Part shown: in pieces, positions 61,201 to 64,000 of the stretch
Numbering within the stretch: position 1 is the first letter of the stretch
Layout: each line of letters opens with the position of its first letter
The notes under the pieces: generated by a model
Told to the model about the DNA's origin: nothing
The model's database searches: none
Seen by the model: the letters and a program-made list of their open reading frames with translations, nothing else
Source: Mactromeris polynyma
Taxonomy: Eukaryota; Mollusca; Bivalvia; Venerida; Mactridae
Length of the DNA stretch: 64,000 nucleotides
NCBI GenBank assembly: GCA_032209605.1
Contig: JASFXZ010000020.1
Coordinates: 131,501 to 195,500, forward strand
Reading direction: 5' to 3'
Program-made: the position numbers and the translations under genes

Positions 61201-63710
61201 TTTGTACTGAAACAAATTATGTTATTTTCTGATCTGATCAATCAGTTACACACATACATTTGTTTCAGATGCAGACTGGTTGATGCTGCTGCCGAGATGT
61301 GCAAATTGTTGATTCTTAACTATCTATCACAGAAGTGGGATAAATAATTTTACTTCATGGTCATGCATGTATTATTTGAAATGCTGTAAGAAAAAGTAAC
61401 GAAATTAAAAATATTCAAGTGTGAAGAAACTTTTGAATGGCTGTGTATAGTAAACTTATTCCACCATCATTGTAATATAAACAAATTACTACCATCATAG
61501 TAGACTTATACAGTGAAAATTTGTGACTAAAGTATTTATTTACTGTCTGATAGCAGATTGTTACAGTGAAACATGATGTATGGACAATGACCACTGTTGG
61601 TTCTGTTGACTGTAGATCTTAGTGATTAGGTGGTCTGCTTATGGAGTGAAATATGGAAGAAAAATTCTAAAAAACTGTTTCCTGAAAATCTGGTCTCTTC
61701 ATTGAGGTCCTAATGTCAAGGTGACCTTTAATAGAGGTTTTACTATATAAATATGTACATTATTTTTGTTGTAGACCAAAGACCCTTCCCAGTATTGAAG
61801 AAGCCTGGGCATTGCCAATCCCAGCAGAGCTTACCTCCAGACAGGGCTCAAGTACCCCACATAATGTACAGAAATCTCCCATGATGCCTTCATCTGGTGG
61901 GGCTAGCCCTTCACCAGTACAACAAAACTTCGCAAATCAGGGGCCCATTATTGATGATAAAAAGAAGAAAATTCAACAAAGAAAAAGGGTTTGTTTTTAT
62001 AAGTTTCTATAACCTATGAGTTCCTGTTTTGCTTTCTGATCAATAACTCATGAAAGGATACATAGATTAAAATCATATTGGGCACAAAAGCATAGGATAA
62101 TAAAATACAGGTCAAGTTCGAAGTCACCAATTTTGTTCTGTTTCTTCTCTTTTTGACTTAAAATGGGGTCATCCTTGTTATATGTATACATCTAGTTATG
62201 TTATTATGTTATATGTATACATCTAGTTATGTTATAATGTTATATGTATACATCTAGTTATGTTATAATGTTATATGTATACATCTAGTTATGTTATAAT
62301 GTTATATGTATACATCTAGTTATGTTATAATGTTATATGTATACATCTAGTTATGTTATAATGTTATATGTGTACATCTAGTTATGTTATAATGTTATAT
62401 GTATACATCTAGTTATGTTATAATGTTATATGTATACATCTAGTTATGTTATAATGTTATATGTATACATCTAGTTATGTTATAATGTTATATGTATACA
62501 TCTAGTTATGTTATAATGTTATATGTATACATCTAGTTATGTTATAATGTTATATGTATACATCTAGTTATGTTATAATGTTTTCATATATCTGTCGGTG
62601 TTTGTTTGGTTTATTAGAACGGGTAATCTTGTGTTGACTATGTACATCTAACATGTTTGTTGGAAAGCTGTTACCTATAGGAAGATGTATATAGGTCTTT
62701 GATACTCTAGAAGAGTACTTACTATTAACTGATGAGGATCTGTCTTGTACTTACAGCCATCATCAGAGTTATTGGATACTTCACCAACATCACAACCTGG
62801 ACCACCACAGCTTCTGTCTCCTCAACAAATGCAGATACTTCATCAGTTACAACAAAATCGGGTAAATACTTCAGCTTATACAGATTACACATACGCATTG
62901 TTACATGAGTGGTCTTCAGCTTATACAGATTACACATACGCATTGTTACATGAGTGGTCTTCAGCTTATACAGATTACACATACGCATTGTTACATGAGT
63001 GGTCTTCAGCTTATACAGATTACACACATACGCATTTTTACATGAGTGGTCTTCAGTTATGGAAAAAAAATATTTTCTGAAAATAATGAAAATAAGCATT
63101 TGACAAAATTTTAGCATTCTCTGAAAAATGAATATCATAAATTCAATAATTTATGAACAGGAATGTAATATTTTATTGATGCCTTAAATTGCAAAGTTAA
63201 CTTTTGTGCAAAGTAGAGTTGGCTATCACTGTAAGGCATTTGTGACGTCATGTAATTTTTAACTGTTTGGCGATCAGTCTAAAACATCTGATGTATCTGT
63301 GCACAGTCTACAACATTAGGACATATCTGTGCACAGTCTACAACATTAGGATGTATCTGTGCACAGTCTACAACATTAGGACGTATCTGTGCACAGTCTA
63401 CAACATAAGGATGTATCTGTGCACAGTCTACAACATGACCAGCAACGAGACTCAGAACTTTCTGTTTTCACTGTTTCATAGGTCTGTGTATAACTTGTAA
63501 CATGGAAAATGTTTCTGTGTATTTTGATTGATCTAGGGATGAACTGAACATTTGAATGTTTAGTTTAGAATTTGTCAATATTTTCTGTTGATTGTATTAT
63601 AACTGTTTCAGAATAACCTTGACCCTGCACGGCAACAACTATTACAAGACTTACAACATCAGGTGTATTTACAACAACAACATGCCAAAATGCAAATGCT
63701 CAATCAACAA
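16147..63710 (+). CDS. KDM6A: Lysine-specific demethylase 6A/UTX, N-terminal 533 residues in 16 exons (3' part beyond window)
   Basis: Sixteen exons join in frame: 68+67+139+50+59+121+55+35+97+127+99+176+88+214+105+99 = 1599 nt, and every junction has GT/AG and a matching phase. The protein removes H3K27 di/tri-methylation and acts in the nucleus in COMPASS-like MLL3/MLL4 complexes; the TPRs are the assembly platform. Visible here: a short acidic N-terminus, about eight TPRs (roughly residues 70-360) with near-identical stretches to human such as [20 protein letters not shown], then PSIEEAW and [12 protein letters not shown], then a Ser/Pro/Gln-rich linker. The JmjC domain and zinc-binding region are not in the window. 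The symbol could equally be KDM6/UTX, since invertebrates usually have one copy. Intron 5 is 22 kb; most other introns are 0.2-4 kb and filled by minisatellites. Confidence 0.96.
16215..17025 (+). other. KDM6A intron 1, left part
   Basis: No exon seen. A copy of a terminal repeat motif (ACATATAAACCATGGATTTG at 16691) matches the outer element at 18447. Confidence 0.5.
17026..18570. mobile_element. Older palindromic element interrupted by a TA-flanked DNA transposon
   Basis: Arms of roughly 110 bp at 17030-17145 and 18450-18565 are imperfect inverted copies: CGATACTTACC ... CCGATATCAG ... CCAATCCATGG on the left, and CCATGGATTGG ... CTGATATCGG ... GGTAAGTATCG on the right. The inner transposon (17148-18339) sits between them at the centre. 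A further copy of the inner end occurs at 16691. Confidence 0.6.
17148..18339. mobile_element. Non-autonomous Tc1/mariner-pogo type DNA transposon, 1192 bp
   Basis: Termini CACTGCAACTCCGTTA and, on the other strand at the right end, CACTGCAGCTCCATTA. TA is present on both sides (17146-17147, 18340-18341), as expected for a TA target duplication. Subterminal motifs GATCGGTTATAACGCGAT and GATCGGATATAACGCGAT occur at both ends. An interior 97-codon frame (17338-17631) was not recognised as transposase. Confidence 0.65.
18571..19549 (+). other. KDM6A intron 1, middle part
   Basis: No exon, RNA or clear repeat recognised. Confidence 0.4.
19550..19963. repeat. 32-bp minisatellite, 13 copies
   Basis: Units read CCCTATTTATATTGACATCA then CCACACACGATA. 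Each unit carries TGACATCA, one base from a CRE. KDM6A intron 1, about 210 bp before exon 2. Confidence 0.95.
20173..20239 (+). CDS. KDM6A: KDM6A exon 2
   Basis: Acceptor TACTTTCAG, donor GTAAGT. It encodes [20 protein letters not shown] then LEK, aligning with the human SRLFGFV...TKALLGK block just before the TPRs. Confidence 0.93.
20240..21484 (+). other. KDM6A intron 2, left part
   Basis: No exon or array seen; AT-rich unique sequence. Confidence 0.4.
21485..21651. mobile_element. 167-bp fold-back MITE, Harbinger-like
   Basis: Ends AGTGACGTCATTT... and ...AAATGACGTCACT with about 38 bp of imperfect inverted complementarity, including the ACATGTG ... CACATGT pair. A 3-bp TTA is present on both sides (21482-21484, 21652-21654), the usual PIF/Harbinger target. 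Both ends carry the CRE palindrome TGACGTCA. Confidence 0.7.
21766..21904 (+). CDS. KDM6A: KDM6A exon 3 (first TPR region)
   Basis: Starts [20 protein letters not shown] and ends with [16 protein letters not shown], matching human RCYESLI...FFCQLGHFNLLLEDY. Acceptor ACTTTACAG; donor GTATTT is weak. Confidence 0.95.
22460..22970. repeat. About 30-bp minisatellite, 17 copies
   Basis: Units CCCCACAATCTGTCCACGGT then TAGGTTCAA, in two length classes (CAACCCCAC and CAATCCCCAC). KDM6A intron 3, ending about 117 bp before exon 4. Confidence 0.93.
23088..23137 (+). CDS. KDM6A: KDM6A exon 4
   Basis: Encodes [17 protein letters not shown] (human ALSAYQRYYSLQSDYWK). It is the second helix of the first TPR. 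Acceptor TATTACAG, donor GTATGT. Confidence 0.97.
23319..23474. mobile_element. 156-bp pogo-type MITE
   Basis: Begins CAGTAAAACCTCAATAAGAA and ends TTGAGATGAGGTTTTATAG, with TA on both sides. Similar ends occur at 40196-41348 and 61564-61745. KDM6A intron 4. Confidence 0.6.
23988..24046 (+). CDS. KDM6A: KDM6A exon 5
   Basis: Encodes [19 protein letters not shown], nearly identical to human NAAFLYGLGLVYFHYNAFQ. Donor GTAAGT opens the 22-kb intron 5. Confidence 0.97.
24238..24267. repeat. Fragment of dispersed CTCACCTGAGCACAA repeat
   Basis: ACTCACCTGAGCACAAGTGG resembles 29270 (GCTCACCTGAGCACAAAATC). A short element common in molluscan DNA as far as I recall. Confidence 0.4.
24268..24470. 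repeat. About 33-bp tandem repeat, 6 copies
   Basis: Units contain GATCACCCTGTGTCCATCAT and TGTATGTTGTATGT. Start of KDM6A intron 5. Confidence 0.9.
24471..25420 (+). other. KDM6A intron 5, unique stretch
   Basis: No gene. A 51-bp segment (GTTGATGTTAAATGCTATTG...) occurs twice at 24770-24868. Confidence 0.4.
25421..26040. other. CpG-containing island-like segment inside intron 5
   Basis: Base composition differs from the flanks: many CpG (for example ACACGCGTCGTTCG, CCGCCCACGGTGCGC, TTCGCGCTCTCGCC). It precedes the short RecQ-like start at 25875, so it may be the 5' end or promoter of an inserted element, or an internal promoter. Confidence 0.4.
25875..25988 (+). pseudogene. Possible 5' remnant of a RecQ-helicase-like mobile gene
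   Basis: Small frame [20 protein letters not shown] then [14 protein letters not shown]... and a stop after 37 residues. The LKKEQ motif is typical of the N-terminal edge of RecQ-like helicase proteins that are numerous in bivalves. The Walker A region that should follow is absent. Could be coincidence. Confidence 0.25.
26517..27970. repeat. 53-bp minisatellite, about 27 copies
   Basis: Units contain GAGTTCCAACCACTTGCTGG and GATCAACAGAGTGTACAGTC TTACTGCACAGT in series; CTGG/CTTG/CTCG variants. KDM6A intron 5. The 53-bp period rotates the frame, so open stretches are artefacts. Confidence 0.96.
28018..28230. repeat. Dispersed mollusc-type repeat with nuclear-receptor half site
   Basis: Contains GATCAATAACTCAAGAACGC and CTTGGTCCACACA, then GGGGTCAAGGTCAC. 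The phrase is familiar from interspersed elements of bivalve genomes. The TCAAGGTCA motif is at 28187-28195. Confidence 0.5.
28231..28690 (+). other. KDM6A intron 5, mixed remnant DNA
   Basis: No gene. 28500-28560 resembles the same dispersed repeat type (GGGGTCAAGGTCAAAG). Confidence 0.4.
28691..28900 (+). mobile_element. SINE-like copy A
   Basis: Has a B-box-like GGGTTCAAGTTCC near its start and a body with AAGCTATCCAACTGGCTCAT and GGTCGCTGGTTCTAC. The body matches 31558-31712, ending CTGGCTGTTTATGTTAC. Confidence 0.55.
28901..29260 (+). other. KDM6A intron 5, unique stretch
   Basis: Nothing recognised. Confidence 0.4.
29261..29640. repeat. Dispersed repeat beginning GCTCACCTGAGCAC
   Basis: Second member of the family at 24238. 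Internal half repeat: ACAGGAATGATCCCTGGGTG at 29380 and ACAGGAATGATCCTTAGGTG at 29510. Confidence 0.45.
29641..31557 (+). other. KDM6A intron 5, unique stretch
   Basis: Almost 2 kb of AT-rich sequence with no exon, array or recognisable transposon. Confidence 0.45.
31558..31712 (+). mobile_element. SINE-like copy B (truncated)
   Basis: GAAGCTATCCAGCTAGCTTA, GGGTCATTGGTTCTGCC and TGGCTGTTTATGTGAC match copy A at 28691-28900 with about 70 percent likeness by eye. Confidence 0.55.
31697..32102. repeat. 34-bp minisatellite, about 12 copies
   Basis: Units TATGTTTGACTGAAAACATG then ATCACACACATTGG; very homogeneous. It begins in the 3' end of SINE copy B (TTATGTGACTGAAAA), which may have seeded it. 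Confidence 0.95.
32524..33368. repeat. 37-bp minisatellite, about 23 copies
   Basis: Units AGTTCTATAGTGATATCAGG then GGGTATGTGATGGTTAC, with variable divergence. Confidence 0.95.
33407..33838. repeat. 28-bp G-rich minisatellite, about 15 copies, with a 14-G run
   Basis: Units TGACTGTGATGTACAATCAG then GGGAGGGT. The first unit carries an uninterrupted run of 14 G (33424-33437). Each unit has GGGG-A-GGG on the plus strand. Confidence 0.93.
33839..34522 (+). other. KDM6A intron 5, unique stretch
   Basis: Nothing recognised. Confidence 0.4.
34523..34695 (+). mobile_element. tRNA-derived SINE copy, family 2
   Basis: A box TGGTGGAGGGG and B box GTTCAAGTC both fit the Pol III consensus with normal spacing. 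The body contains GTCCCTGCATT and AACCCAGGAAGC, shared with 46563-46740. Confidence 0.65.
34884..35968 (-). mobile_element. Mariner-family transposon, internally deleted, 1085 bp
   Basis: Inverted termini CGAGGGCTGTCCATCTAAAT and, read from the right end, CGAGGGCTGTCCCACTAAAT, both continuing CGTAGACTTT. TA is on each side (34882-34883, 35969-35970). Remnants of a minus-strand transposase lie inside: an N-terminal helix-turn-helix part and C-terminal pieces. Confidence 0.9.
35100..35573 (-). pseudogene. Mariner transposase remnant, catalytic core deleted and frameshifted
   Basis: ATG at 35573 opens [20 protein letters not shown]... with the mariner N-terminal HTH ([34 protein letters not shown]) and stops at 35307. 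From there, in other frames, come [13 protein letters not shown] and then NDYENWV and [17 protein letters not shown], the usual mariner C-terminus. The region that should carry the catalytic D,D34D/E triad is missing. A 24-bp duplication (AATTCTCGTAATC..., 35173-35215) disrupts the tail further. It cannot encode an active enzyme. Confidence 0.85.
36038..36395. repeat. 34-bp minisatellite, 10-11 copies, one CCAAT box per unit
   Basis: Units TATAAATATTGACCAATCAA then CATTGTGTTCACAT, nearly perfect copies. It starts about 70 bp right of the mariner. Confidence 0.96.
36396..37519 (+). other. KDM6A intron 5, mostly unique
   Basis: No gene. 36901-36940 is an inverted copy of the dispersed CCAAT repeat (GGAATGCAGTCATGCCATTG). 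Confidence 0.4.
37520..37605. repeat. About 44-bp tandem duplication
   Basis: CTAGAATTGTTATAGAACAT then CTAACATTGGTTAATGTC appears twice. Confidence 0.8.
37815..38722. repeat. 40-bp minisatellite, 22-23 copies
   Basis: Units AAGGTTCCTCACAGAACTGC then TAGAATGAAGGGTCGAGTTT; CTCAAAG, CTGACAG and CTCACAG variants. KDM6A intron 5. Confidence 0.96.
38723..39935 (+). other. KDM6A intron 5 with dispersed-repeat remnants
   Basis: 39110-39290 contains GGGAGTTATGGCCCTTTGAT and CATCAAACTTGGTCAGAATG, typical of bivalve interspersed repeats. A 38-bp duplication (CACTTACAATGGTGTAAGAT) is at 39345-39413. No gene. Confidence 0.45.
39936..40070. repeat. 17-bp minisatellite, about 8 copies
   Basis: Unit CTCTTCAGCAACAGCCT. 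Short open frames across it are rejected as genes. Confidence 0.93.
40196..41348. mobile_element. Pogo-type MITE whose right end has been tandemly amplified
   Basis: It begins TA-CAGTAAAATTGC at 40196 and ends GAGGTTTTACTG-TA at 41348. The right-terminal segment (CAGTCTTATCAATGGGGTGT ... GAGGTTTTACTG) recurs as a 42-bp tandem unit. Confidence 0.6.
40330..41348. repeat. 42-bp minisatellite, about 24 copies
   Basis: Units CAGTCTTATTAATGGGGTGT then TTTAGTGAGGTTTTACTGTA plus TA. The edge copies have TTTCAGAGAGG, as in the MITE end, while the central copies share TTTTAGTGAGG, so the centre has been homogenised. The period is a multiple of three, giving the 262-codon open frame on the minus strand, which is not a gene. 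Confidence 0.96.
41349..44261 (+). other. KDM6A intron 5, unique stretch
   Basis: About 2.9 kb with no exon or transposon recognised except a dispersed CCAAT-repeat copy at 42621-42670 and a short duplication (GGTAATGATCTTGTATTGA) at 43503-43552. Confidence 0.45.
44262..44585. repeat. 47-bp GC-rich minisatellite, 7 copies, with inverted CCAAT boxes
   Basis: Units CTCTGATTGGCCAGGTAGGC then GACAGGCATACTGCCGGGTC. It is much richer in GC and CpG than its surroundings. Every unit holds CTGATTGG, a match to the NF-Y site on the minus strand. Confidence 0.93.
44586..45186 (+). other. KDM6A intron 5, unique stretch
   Basis: Nothing recognised. Confidence 0.4.
45187..45414. repeat. 114-bp tandem duplication
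   Basis: GTTTTTGTACCGACTGTTTA at 45187 and 45301 begin two nearly identical 114-bp copies; recent duplication. Confidence 0.93.
45915..45968 (+). repeat. Copy of dispersed CCAAT-containing repeat
   Basis: GACCAATTGCAATACTGCAT, then CTGAGACAGATCTCCAAACT and GAGTTTTGTAAC; the best preserved tail of the family. Confidence 0.65.
46144..46264 (+). CDS. KDM6A: KDM6A exon 6
   Basis: After acceptor GTATTTTCAG the frame reads [20 protein letters not shown] then [20 protein letters not shown], matching the human AIKAFQEVLYVDPSF / EIHLRLG block. Phase 2 entry, phase 0 exit. Confidence 0.97.
46321..46380 (-). repeat. Copy of dispersed CCAAT-containing repeat (inverted)
   Basis: GATCTCAGAATGCAGCCTTG then CCATTGGTCAATTTTGAG; lies 60 bp after KDM6A exon 6. 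Confidence 0.65.
46563..46740 (+). mobile_element. tRNA-derived SINE copy, family 2
   Basis: GTGAGGCATTGTGGTCAAGG then GGTAG resembles the tRNA-like head at 34523; shared body AATCCCTGCATTTGG and ACACAGGAAGCAGCCATT. The B box is degraded. KDM6A intron 6. Confidence 0.55.
46834..47513. repeat. 28-bp minisatellite, 24 copies
   Basis: Units CATTGTGTCCGGCTTTCTGC then CATCTGAG, with CAATG/CATTG and CGG/CAG variants in repeating blocks. KDM6A intron 6. Confidence 0.96.
47514..47979 (+). other. KDM6A intron 6, unique end
   Basis: Nothing recognised before the duplicated acceptor region. Confidence 0.4.
47980..48060 (+). repeat. 47-bp duplication of the exon 7 acceptor
   Basis: GTATTTCAGCATTTTAGACA at 47987 and CTATTTCAGCATTTTAGACA at 48034: polypyrimidine tract, AG and first 17 exon bases are duplicated. 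The upstream AG would add 47 nt and shift the frame. Confidence 0.9.
48043..48097 (+). CDS. KDM6A: KDM6A exon 7
   Basis: Encodes [18 protein letters not shown] (human HFQLALVDCNPCTLSNAE). Its acceptor and first 17 bases occur a second time 47 bp upstream (exon-like start at 47996). Confidence 0.95.
48223..49043. repeat. 39-bp minisatellite, 21 copies
   Basis: Units ATCTTTCTTGGTACATTGAC then ACAAATTGTCCCCATGCAG, nearly invariant except CAG/CGG. KDM6A intron 7, ending 80 bp before exon 8. Period 39 keeps four frames open; rejected as coding. Confidence 0.97.
49124..49158 (+). CDS. KDM6A: KDM6A exon 8 (35-nt microexon-like)
   Basis: Only 35 nt. Encodes [12 protein letters not shown] (human IQFHIAHLYETQ). 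Acceptor TGTATTTTCAG, donor GTGAGT. Confidence 0.96.
49290..49475. repeat. 40-bp minisatellite, 4-5 copies, derived from the dispersed CCAAT repeat
   Basis: Units CATTGGTCAGTTTAGGACCT then GTCTTGGAATGCAGTCTTGT correspond to the inverted family copies at 36901 and 46321. KDM6A intron 8. Confidence 0.85.
49552..49974 (+). repeat. 106-bp tandem repeat, 4 copies, spanning the exon 9 acceptor
   Basis: Each unit contains the 3' part of intron 8 (ATACTCCTTGCAG) and the first 33-34 bases of exon 9 (GGTAAATACAAGCAAGCTAA...). Acceptor copies put exon starts at 49623, 49729, 49835 and 49941. The first three run into TAA 23 codons later. Confidence 0.95.
49941..50037 (+). CDS. KDM6A: KDM6A exon 9
   Basis: Encodes [20 protein letters not shown] then [13 protein letters not shown], matching human RKYHSAKEAYEQLL...QQLG. 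Acceptor CTCCTTGCAG is the last of four identical copies spaced 106 bp. Only this copy continues into an open exon with a donor (GTAAGA). Confidence 0.96.
50466..50592 (+). CDS. KDM6A: KDM6A exon 10
   Basis: Encodes [20 protein letters not shown] then [21 protein letters not shown], matching human GWMHHTVDLLGDK...[21 protein letters not shown]. Acceptor TATCACTAG is purine-interrupted; donor GTCAGT. Confidence 0.96.
50593..50675 (+). other. KDM6A intron 10, start
   Basis: Short unique lead-in to the 36-bp array. Confidence 0.4.
50676..52550. repeat. 36-bp minisatellite, about 52 copies
   Basis: Units CATACTGATTTACAGTTGTT then GAGAGGCTTCACGGAT; variants GACTTC, TTCAGG, TGCACG, TTCATG. Period 36 leaves a 658-codon open frame that I reject as a gene. 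Each unit has TGATTTACAG, an acceptor-like AG. Confidence 0.97.
52551..53394 (+). other. KDM6A intron 10, unique stretch
   Basis: Nothing recognised. Confidence 0.4.
53395..53510. repeat. 15-bp GC-rich minisatellite, about 8 copies
   Basis: Unit TTGCCGGGGCCTCTC. Period 15 creates an Ala/Gly/Ser-Leu repeat open frame, rejected as a protein. Confidence 0.93.
53511..54137 (+). other. KDM6A intron 10, unique stretch
   Basis: Nothing recognised. Confidence 0.4.
54138..54600. repeat. 40-bp minisatellite, about 11 copies
   Basis: Units CACAATGGTAAATACAGCTA then TCCTGTTGATTATGACCTTG. Ends about 55 bp before exon 11. Confidence 0.95.
54655..54753 (+). CDS. KDM6A: KDM6A exon 11
   Basis: Encodes [20 protein letters not shown] then [13 protein letters not shown], almost identical to human. 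The exon end (ACCTGGTGCTCTATAGG) and donor GTAAAT are the first unit of a tandem array that repeats them 17 more times in the intron. Confidence 0.97.
54735..55547 (+). repeat. About 44-bp minisatellite, 18 copies, including exon 11 end and donor
   Basis: Unit: GATACCTGGTGCTCTATAGG (coding end of exon 11 in copy 1) then GTAAATATACACTGTATTAT CTAA. Thirteen or so intronic copies retain AGG-GTAAAT; others have ATGGTAAAT, AGGATAAAT or AGAGTAAAT. Confidence 0.95.
55548..56321 (+). other. KDM6A intron 11, unique stretch
   Basis: Contains a 19-bp triplicate (AGATTTGAGGGTGAATCAG) at 55621-55690. No gene. Confidence 0.5.
56322..57190. repeat. 33-bp minisatellite, about 25 copies
   Basis: Units AGACTTGTATAGTACCTGAC then ATAGCTAGCATCA; a longer block (ATACATCACATCAAGAG...CTGGACTGACC) appears at 56810 and 57145, showing multi-unit duplication. 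Confidence 0.95.
57191..58621 (+). other. KDM6A intron 11, unique stretch
   Basis: About 1.4 kb with no exon, array or recognisable transposon. Confidence 0.45.
58622..59155. repeat. 40-bp minisatellite, about 13 diverged copies
   Basis: Units ATTTATGTACAGGGATTAGG then GCCATGTTAAAGGGCTCATT; the left copies are regular, the right ones decay. Ends about 83 bp before exon 12. Confidence 0.93.
59239..59414 (+). CDS. KDM6A: KDM6A exon 12 (two TPRs)
   Basis: The longest TPR exon. It contains [40 protein letters not shown] and [18 protein letters not shown]; residues [20 protein letters not shown] are identical to human. Acceptor TTTACAG, donor GTATAT. Confidence 0.98.
59625..60934 (+). repeat. 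50-bp minisatellite, about 26 copies, running into the exon 13 acceptor
   Basis: Units CATTCAATATAAGATGCTGA then ATTGTTGATGCTTGCTGTGTTTCATGTTTG in series; extremely homogeneous. The last unit ends TGCTGTGTTTCAG, where AG is the exon 13 acceptor; all others read TTTCATG at this place. Confidence 0.96.
60935..61022 (+). CDS. KDM6A: KDM6A exon 13
   Basis: Encodes [20 protein letters not shown] then IPMQHLQN, aligned to human [20 protein letters not shown]. Its acceptor TGTGTTTCAG lies in the final, altered unit of the 50-bp array upstream. Confidence 0.93.
61023..61563 (+). other. KDM6A intron 13, left part
   Basis: No exon. The phrase CCTCCAAAAGTTCCTTCACA (61073) and AAGAAACTTTTGAATGGC (61425) form loose inverted edges, possibly an old MITE. 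Confidence 0.3.
61564..61745. mobile_element. Pogo-type MITE, degraded, about 182 bp
   Basis: Begins TA-CAGTGAAACATGATG and ends AGAGGTTTTACTA-TA; internal TATGGAAGAAAAATTCTAAA resembles ATATGGAAGAAAAATGAAAA at 40280. Confidence 0.5.
61775..61988 (+). CDS. KDM6A: KDM6A exon 14 (TPR exit and linker)
   Basis: Encodes [20 protein letters not shown] then [11 protein letters not shown]..., matching human [22 protein letters not shown]. It continues as a Ser/Pro-rich linker that ends in a lysine/arginine cluster ([12 protein letters not shown]). Donor GTTTGT is non-optimal; read-through reaches a stop eight codons later. Confidence 0.93.
62178..62582. repeat. 31-bp minisatellite, 13 copies
   Basis: Unit TATGTTATAATGTTATATGT then ATACATCTAGT; nearly perfect. 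KDM6A intron 14. Confidence 0.96.
62757..62861 (+). CDS. KDM6A: KDM6A exon 15 (Gln-rich linker)
   Basis: 105 nt, phase 0 to 0, encoding [20 protein letters not shown] then [15 protein letters not shown]; similar in style to human LTPQKLQHLEQLRANR. Because it is symmetric it could be skipped without changing frame. Confidence 0.9.
62868..63058. repeat. 45-bp tandem repeat, 4 copies, directly after exon 15
   Basis: Units TTCAGCTTATACAGATTACA then CATACGCATTGTTACATGAG; it starts 6 bp after the exon 15 boundary. Confidence 0.93.
63285..63435. repeat. 30-bp minisatellite, 5 copies
   Basis: Unit ATGTATCTGTGCACAGTCTA then CAACATTAGG. KDM6A intron 15. Confidence 0.93.
63612..63710 (+). CDS. KDM6A: KDM6A exon 16 (Gln-rich linker; last exon in window)
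   Basis: 99 nt, phase 0 to 0, encoding [20 protein letters not shown] then [13 protein letters not shown]; human has [25 protein letters not shown] here. Donor GTAAGT. Also a symmetric, skippable exon. Confidence 0.92.
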
Positions 63711-64000
63711 GTAAGTAAAACTTTACATCTTAAGTCACCTTAGAGTCCTGTACTTCTAAGGTCTTCGAAATTTCTCCCTCATGTCGAAAGGCTTTTGAGA
63801 AGCTTTACTTATTACAATGAGAAAATATAAGTAATTTGTTTTATATTATGACCACTAAAATAAAATGTTGTAATAAATTATTCGTGGACAATCCTTTTCA
63901 TTTTCATACCGGTGACAGTATTTGAGGAGTATTTATGAGCCAAAGAAAAAAGGCTCGCTTGAGAAAAGGACAGTCAGTTTAGGATACATTTTACTTCACT
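63711..64000 (+). other. KDM6A intron 16, start
   Basis: Non-coding; the gene continues beyond the window. Confidence 0.7.

Noticed and set aside
62745..63080. 111-codon gene with Tyr/Thr-rich tail
   Set aside because: The first third is KDM6A exon 15; the tail is the 45-bp repeat in the intron.
127..63435. CRISPR arrays
   Set aside because: Arrays consist of directly abutting, similar units without unique spacers of constant length, and the genome is eukaryotic.

Overview
This window is eukaryotic nuclear DNA. It is AT-rich, its genes are split by introns with GT/AG boundaries, and it carries tRNA-derived SINEs, TA-flanked DNA transposons and a very large amount of minisatellite DNA. Protein similarity and the types of interspersed repeat suggest a lophotrochozoan animal, most likely a bivalve mollusc; the species assignment is an inference.

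Two genes can be reconstructed with confidence, arranged head to head. On the minus strand, 7.5-11.85 kb encodes a FUN14-domain mitophagy receptor (FUNDC1). It has four coding positions, one of which exists as two alternative 76-nt exon copies. On the plus strand, 16.15-63.71 kb encodes the N-terminal 533 residues of the histone H3K27 demethylase KDM6A/UTX in 16 coding exons: the TPR array followed by a Gln-rich linker. Its JmjC catalytic half lies beyond the right edge. I recall FUNDC1 and KDM6A as divergent neighbours on the human X chromosome, so this looks like old conserved synteny. A third gene contributes only its last coding exon (3025-3104, plus strand), which I do not recognise; it converges tail to tail with FUNDC1.

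Layout: 0.1-3.0 kb, two minisatellites in the last intron of the unidentified gene; 3.0-5.9 kb, its terminal exon, intergenic DNA and a 590-bp inverted-repeat element; 5.9-11.85 kb, FUNDC1; 12.0-15.9 kb, FUNDC1 5' flank or 5' intron with two long minisatellites around a non-repetitive candidate promoter; 16.1-24.0 kb, KDM6A exons 1-5; 24.0-46.1 kb, a 22-kb intron 5 packed with private minisatellites and transposon remnants; 46.1-63.7 kb, KDM6A exons 6-16, with almost every intron holding its own minisatellite.

By hand addition, tandem arrays cover roughly 24 kb of the 64 kb. The most unusual theme is the link between these arrays and splice sites. The acceptor of exon 9 with the first part of the exon is present in four tandem copies, the acceptor of exon 7 in two, the donor of exon 11 with the exon end in eighteen, and the exon 13 acceptor is the last, slightly changed unit of a 50-bp array. 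One intron 5 array appears to be the amplified end of a pogo-type MITE. Most long open frames in the window are only minisatellites whose period is a multiple of three, or short arrays without stops; they are not listed as genes.
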